Made by a program: the position numbers and the translations under genes. From Gemmata massiliana (GTDB lineage Bacteria > Planctomycetota > Planctomycetia > Gemmatales > Gemmataceae): 64,000 nucleotides of DNA. The DNA is taken from contig HG799463.1 of assembly GCA_000531095.1 (NCBI GenBank), forward strand, positions 948,670 through 1,012,669, given 5' to 3'. The notes below the pieces were generated by a model. It saw nothing but the letters and a program-made list of their open reading frames with translations, did not search any database and was not told the DNA's origin. This document shows, piece after piece, positions 62,464 through 64,000 of the stretch (positions are counted from its first letter, which is position 1; each line of letters starts with the position of its first letter).

Positions 62464-63240
62464 TCACTCGGCCTTCACGACGAGACGATAACCGAAGTTA
62501 GCGCCGCCGAGGTCGTGTGCGTCGATGAGGGCGACGAAATACACCCCGTCCTTCGGAAGGGTAACGGTCAAAATCGGATCTGATGAACCGTTCACATCGT
62601 CGGCGGAGTCGATCACCTTGTGGTCGGCATCATAAAGTGTGAGGAACCCGTCGACGGGCGAGCCGAAGCGTGCGGCCTGGACCTCGATGCGCACTTTCGT
62701 GCCTTTTTTACCCTCGAACTTGAACACATCAACGTCTTTCTCCCCTTTGATCGTCCCTTCCACCGCGCACGGAACCGGCAGCGCTTGTGCTGTATCGAAC
62801 CCGTCGTTGTCCTCTTTCTCGGCAACCGCGGGGAGGTCGTCGCGAACGAGTAGCGTGTAAGCGTTCGAGTCGCCCCCGCCGTTCACCGCGGTGAGCTTCA
62901 CGGCACCGGGTTTGACGTCTTTGGGGAGGTCGAGGTCGAGGTCTATTTCCGAATCGCCGACGCGCTCGCCCGGGTAGTTATTCGGCACGCCCACGGCCTT
63001 CGCGCCGAGCACTTTGACCTTTGCGCCCTCGGCGCCGGCGACCTTCACCTCTTTCACCGCGGCGAGGTTCTTCCCACGGAGCACGAGTTTCTGCTTCTCG
63101 CCCGGCTTCGCGACGAGTGGTATCGCGTAAAGCACCTTCGGCGCGGGTTCTTTCTTCGCGTCGGGTTGTTTCTTGTCTTGCGACGACGCGAGCGAACCCA
63201 CAGCGAGCGAAATGACGACGAGGCAGAAGACGCGGTACAC
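62464..63240 (-). CDS. Exported protein with pre-peptidase C-terminal-type domain
   Basis: A protein of 258 residues with a GTG start. A signal peptide (VFCLVVISLAVGSLASS) is followed by a Lys/Pro linker, an Ig-like/IPT-like domain (KVLYAIPLVAKPGEKQKLVLRGKNL, GDSEIDLDLDLPKDVKPG) and a C-terminal pre-peptidase (PPC) domain with VAEKEDNDGFDTAQALPVP, DVFKFEGKKGTKVRIEVQAARFGSPVDGFLTLYD and GVYFVALIDAHD. PPC domains are usually tails of secreted enzymes; here no enzyme domain is present. Confidence 0.8.
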   Translation of the reverse strand: MYRVFCLVVISLAVGSLASSQDKKQPDAKKEPAPKVLYAIPLVAKPGEKQKLVLRGKNLAAVKEVKVAGAEGAKVKVLGAKAVGVPNNYPGERVGDSEIDLDLDLPKDVKPGAVKLTAVNGGGDSNAYTLLVRDDLPAVAEKEDNDGFDTAQALPVPCAVEGTIKGEKDVDVFKFEGKKGTKVRIEVQAARFGSPVDGFLTLYDADHKVIDSADDVNGSSDPILTVTLPKDGVYFVALIDAHDLGGANFGYRLVVKAE

Positions 63241-63831
63241 GGGAGCACCTGGGTGGTGAGCGTTGGGAGGAGGGCTCTGGTGGTTGGTCACATTATTGGG
63301 ATTAAGGCGCGTTCGAGAAAGGTGCAGAGTCTCATCCACCCGCCAGGCAGCCCTGCGGCAGCGGAGTTCATTCACGGAGATGATCTCACTTGCGCGTGTG
63401 CTCGCCATAAAATTTCACATATCAAGAGTTTCCATGCACACACGTGGTTGACCACGCCCGCGATTGCCGCTTGTGCCAAGCGCTCCGGCAAGGGTTTCCC
63501 CTCTTGGCGCCGGCGCCAAAGTTCGCTCAAATGCTCGCGGCTAAGTGCCCGCCCGGTGACGGGGCGACAGGCCGCGCATATCGGCCACCGTCATGGGTTC
63601 CGGCGTGAGTACCCGGCGGTCCCGCACGGGAACTGCTCCCGGCCGCAACCGCGCCAGTCCGAGCGCTTCTACACCTTGGAGCGGCTCGGGCCTCTGCCCG
63701 ACGGCCGGGCACAAGGGATGACCCAGCCGATTTCACATCGCGAGCGCCCCCGCACACCCGTCTTTATCCGGTTGCCCACTCGACAGTAGAATTCCGGGGA
63801 ACCGTTATTCGGACGCCACCGGAGCCGCACC
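63241..63831. other. Intergenic region without a confident gene
   Basis: This stretch of 591 bases shows no family-recognisable gene. A minus-strand open stretch at about 63374-63545 reads LSREHLSELWRRRQEGKPLP, which is protein-like and could be a decayed small gene, but it has no clear start. No hairpin of the families seen elsewhere is present. Confidence 0.35.
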
Positions 63832-64000
63832 GTGGACGATTTCATCGAGATCTACGACGACGCCCTCGACGCGACGCTGTGCGAGGAGATCGTCGCCGCG
63901 TTCGAGCGCAGCGGGCGCAAGGCGCGCGGGCGCACCGGGGGCGGCGTCGATGTGACCAAAAAAGACAGTCTCGATCTGAACATTTCCACCGACCCCGAGT
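63832..64000 (+). CDS. Probable 2-oxoglutarate/Fe(II) oxygenase, 3' truncated by the window
   Basis: A GTG start preceded by GGAG opens a frame to the window end (56 codons). It reads VDDFIEIYDDALDATLCEEIVAAF and then a charged KDSLDLNIS segment. The start resembles the N-terminal helix and strand of 2-oxoglutarate-dependent oxygenases. The Fe-binding His-x-Asp motif lies beyond the window, so the call is tentative. Confidence 0.5.
   Translation, partial: MDDFIEIYDDALDATLCEEIVAAFERSGRKARGRTGGGVDVTKKDSLDLNISTDPE

Noticed and set aside
63166-63789. 207-residue plus-strand frame after the PPC-domain gene
   Set aside because: It lies partly over that gene in another frame and lacks a signal, domain or ribosome site.

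Overview
The window is high-GC bacterial DNA from a planctomycete, most likely a Gemmata-like member of the Gemmataceae. The evidence is the gene content: paired DUF1552/DUF1592 proteins with c-type haem motifs, a BBP7-type outer-membrane barrel, a DUF1559 pseudopilin-like protein, TPR arrays attached to a kinase-type membrane anchor, a Tricorn-like S41 protease, small proline/glycine-rich exported proteins, and long intergenic palindromes. The species cannot be fixed from the sequence.

Layout. 1-2430: the left edge carries 27 of the 34 bases of a loxP site, probably a paired-end library linker, joined to the C-terminal part of a kinase-type TPR protein. 2522-12011: an exopolysaccharide locus of the exosortase/PEP-CTERM type. 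A minus-strand run holds a tyrosine autokinase, an EpsI-like protein, a sugar-phosphate transferase, two glycosyltransferases and a FemAB-like acyltransferase; a divergent Wza-like export lipoprotein follows. 12325-17184: small secreted proteins, an NAD-dependent epimerase, a lactonase-fold protein and an esterase. 17704-22181: a sigma-70 factor with a clear terminator, then a BBP7 barrel followed by two small exported proteins. 22496-29819: a second PEP-CTERM locus with two sorting-signal substrates, the XrtA-type polysaccharide deacetylase and a 1466-residue TPR protein. No exosortase gene is visible in the window.

29864-38422: a hypothetical protein, patatin lipase, FHA-GAF-cyclase, YebC, Rpn-like nuclease, histidine ammonia-lyase and a TIGR01777 epimerase. 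38975-49144: DUF1552 and DUF1592 proteins, then sugar and hydroxyacid metabolism (2-hydroxyacid dehydrogenase, sugar-phosphate isomerase, Gfo/Idh/MocA oxidoreductase, DUF4185-like protein). 49150-58450: MutY, an FHA protein, a solute-binding lipoprotein, a Gly-rich EF-hand protein and the Tricorn-like protease. 58680-64000: an internally deleted insertion sequence, tRNA-Ser(UGA), a pseudopilin-like protein, a GctA-like CoA-transferase, a TPR protein, a pre-peptidase-domain protein and the start of a probable 2-oxoglutarate/Fe(II) oxygenase.

Two themes cut across the window. First, many gene ends are followed by long perfect or near-perfect palindromes that fall into several families. Second, three otherwise normal genes carry single-base indels in homopolymer runs. 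With the loxP-like linker at the edge, these look like pyrosequencing assembly errors rather than biology.
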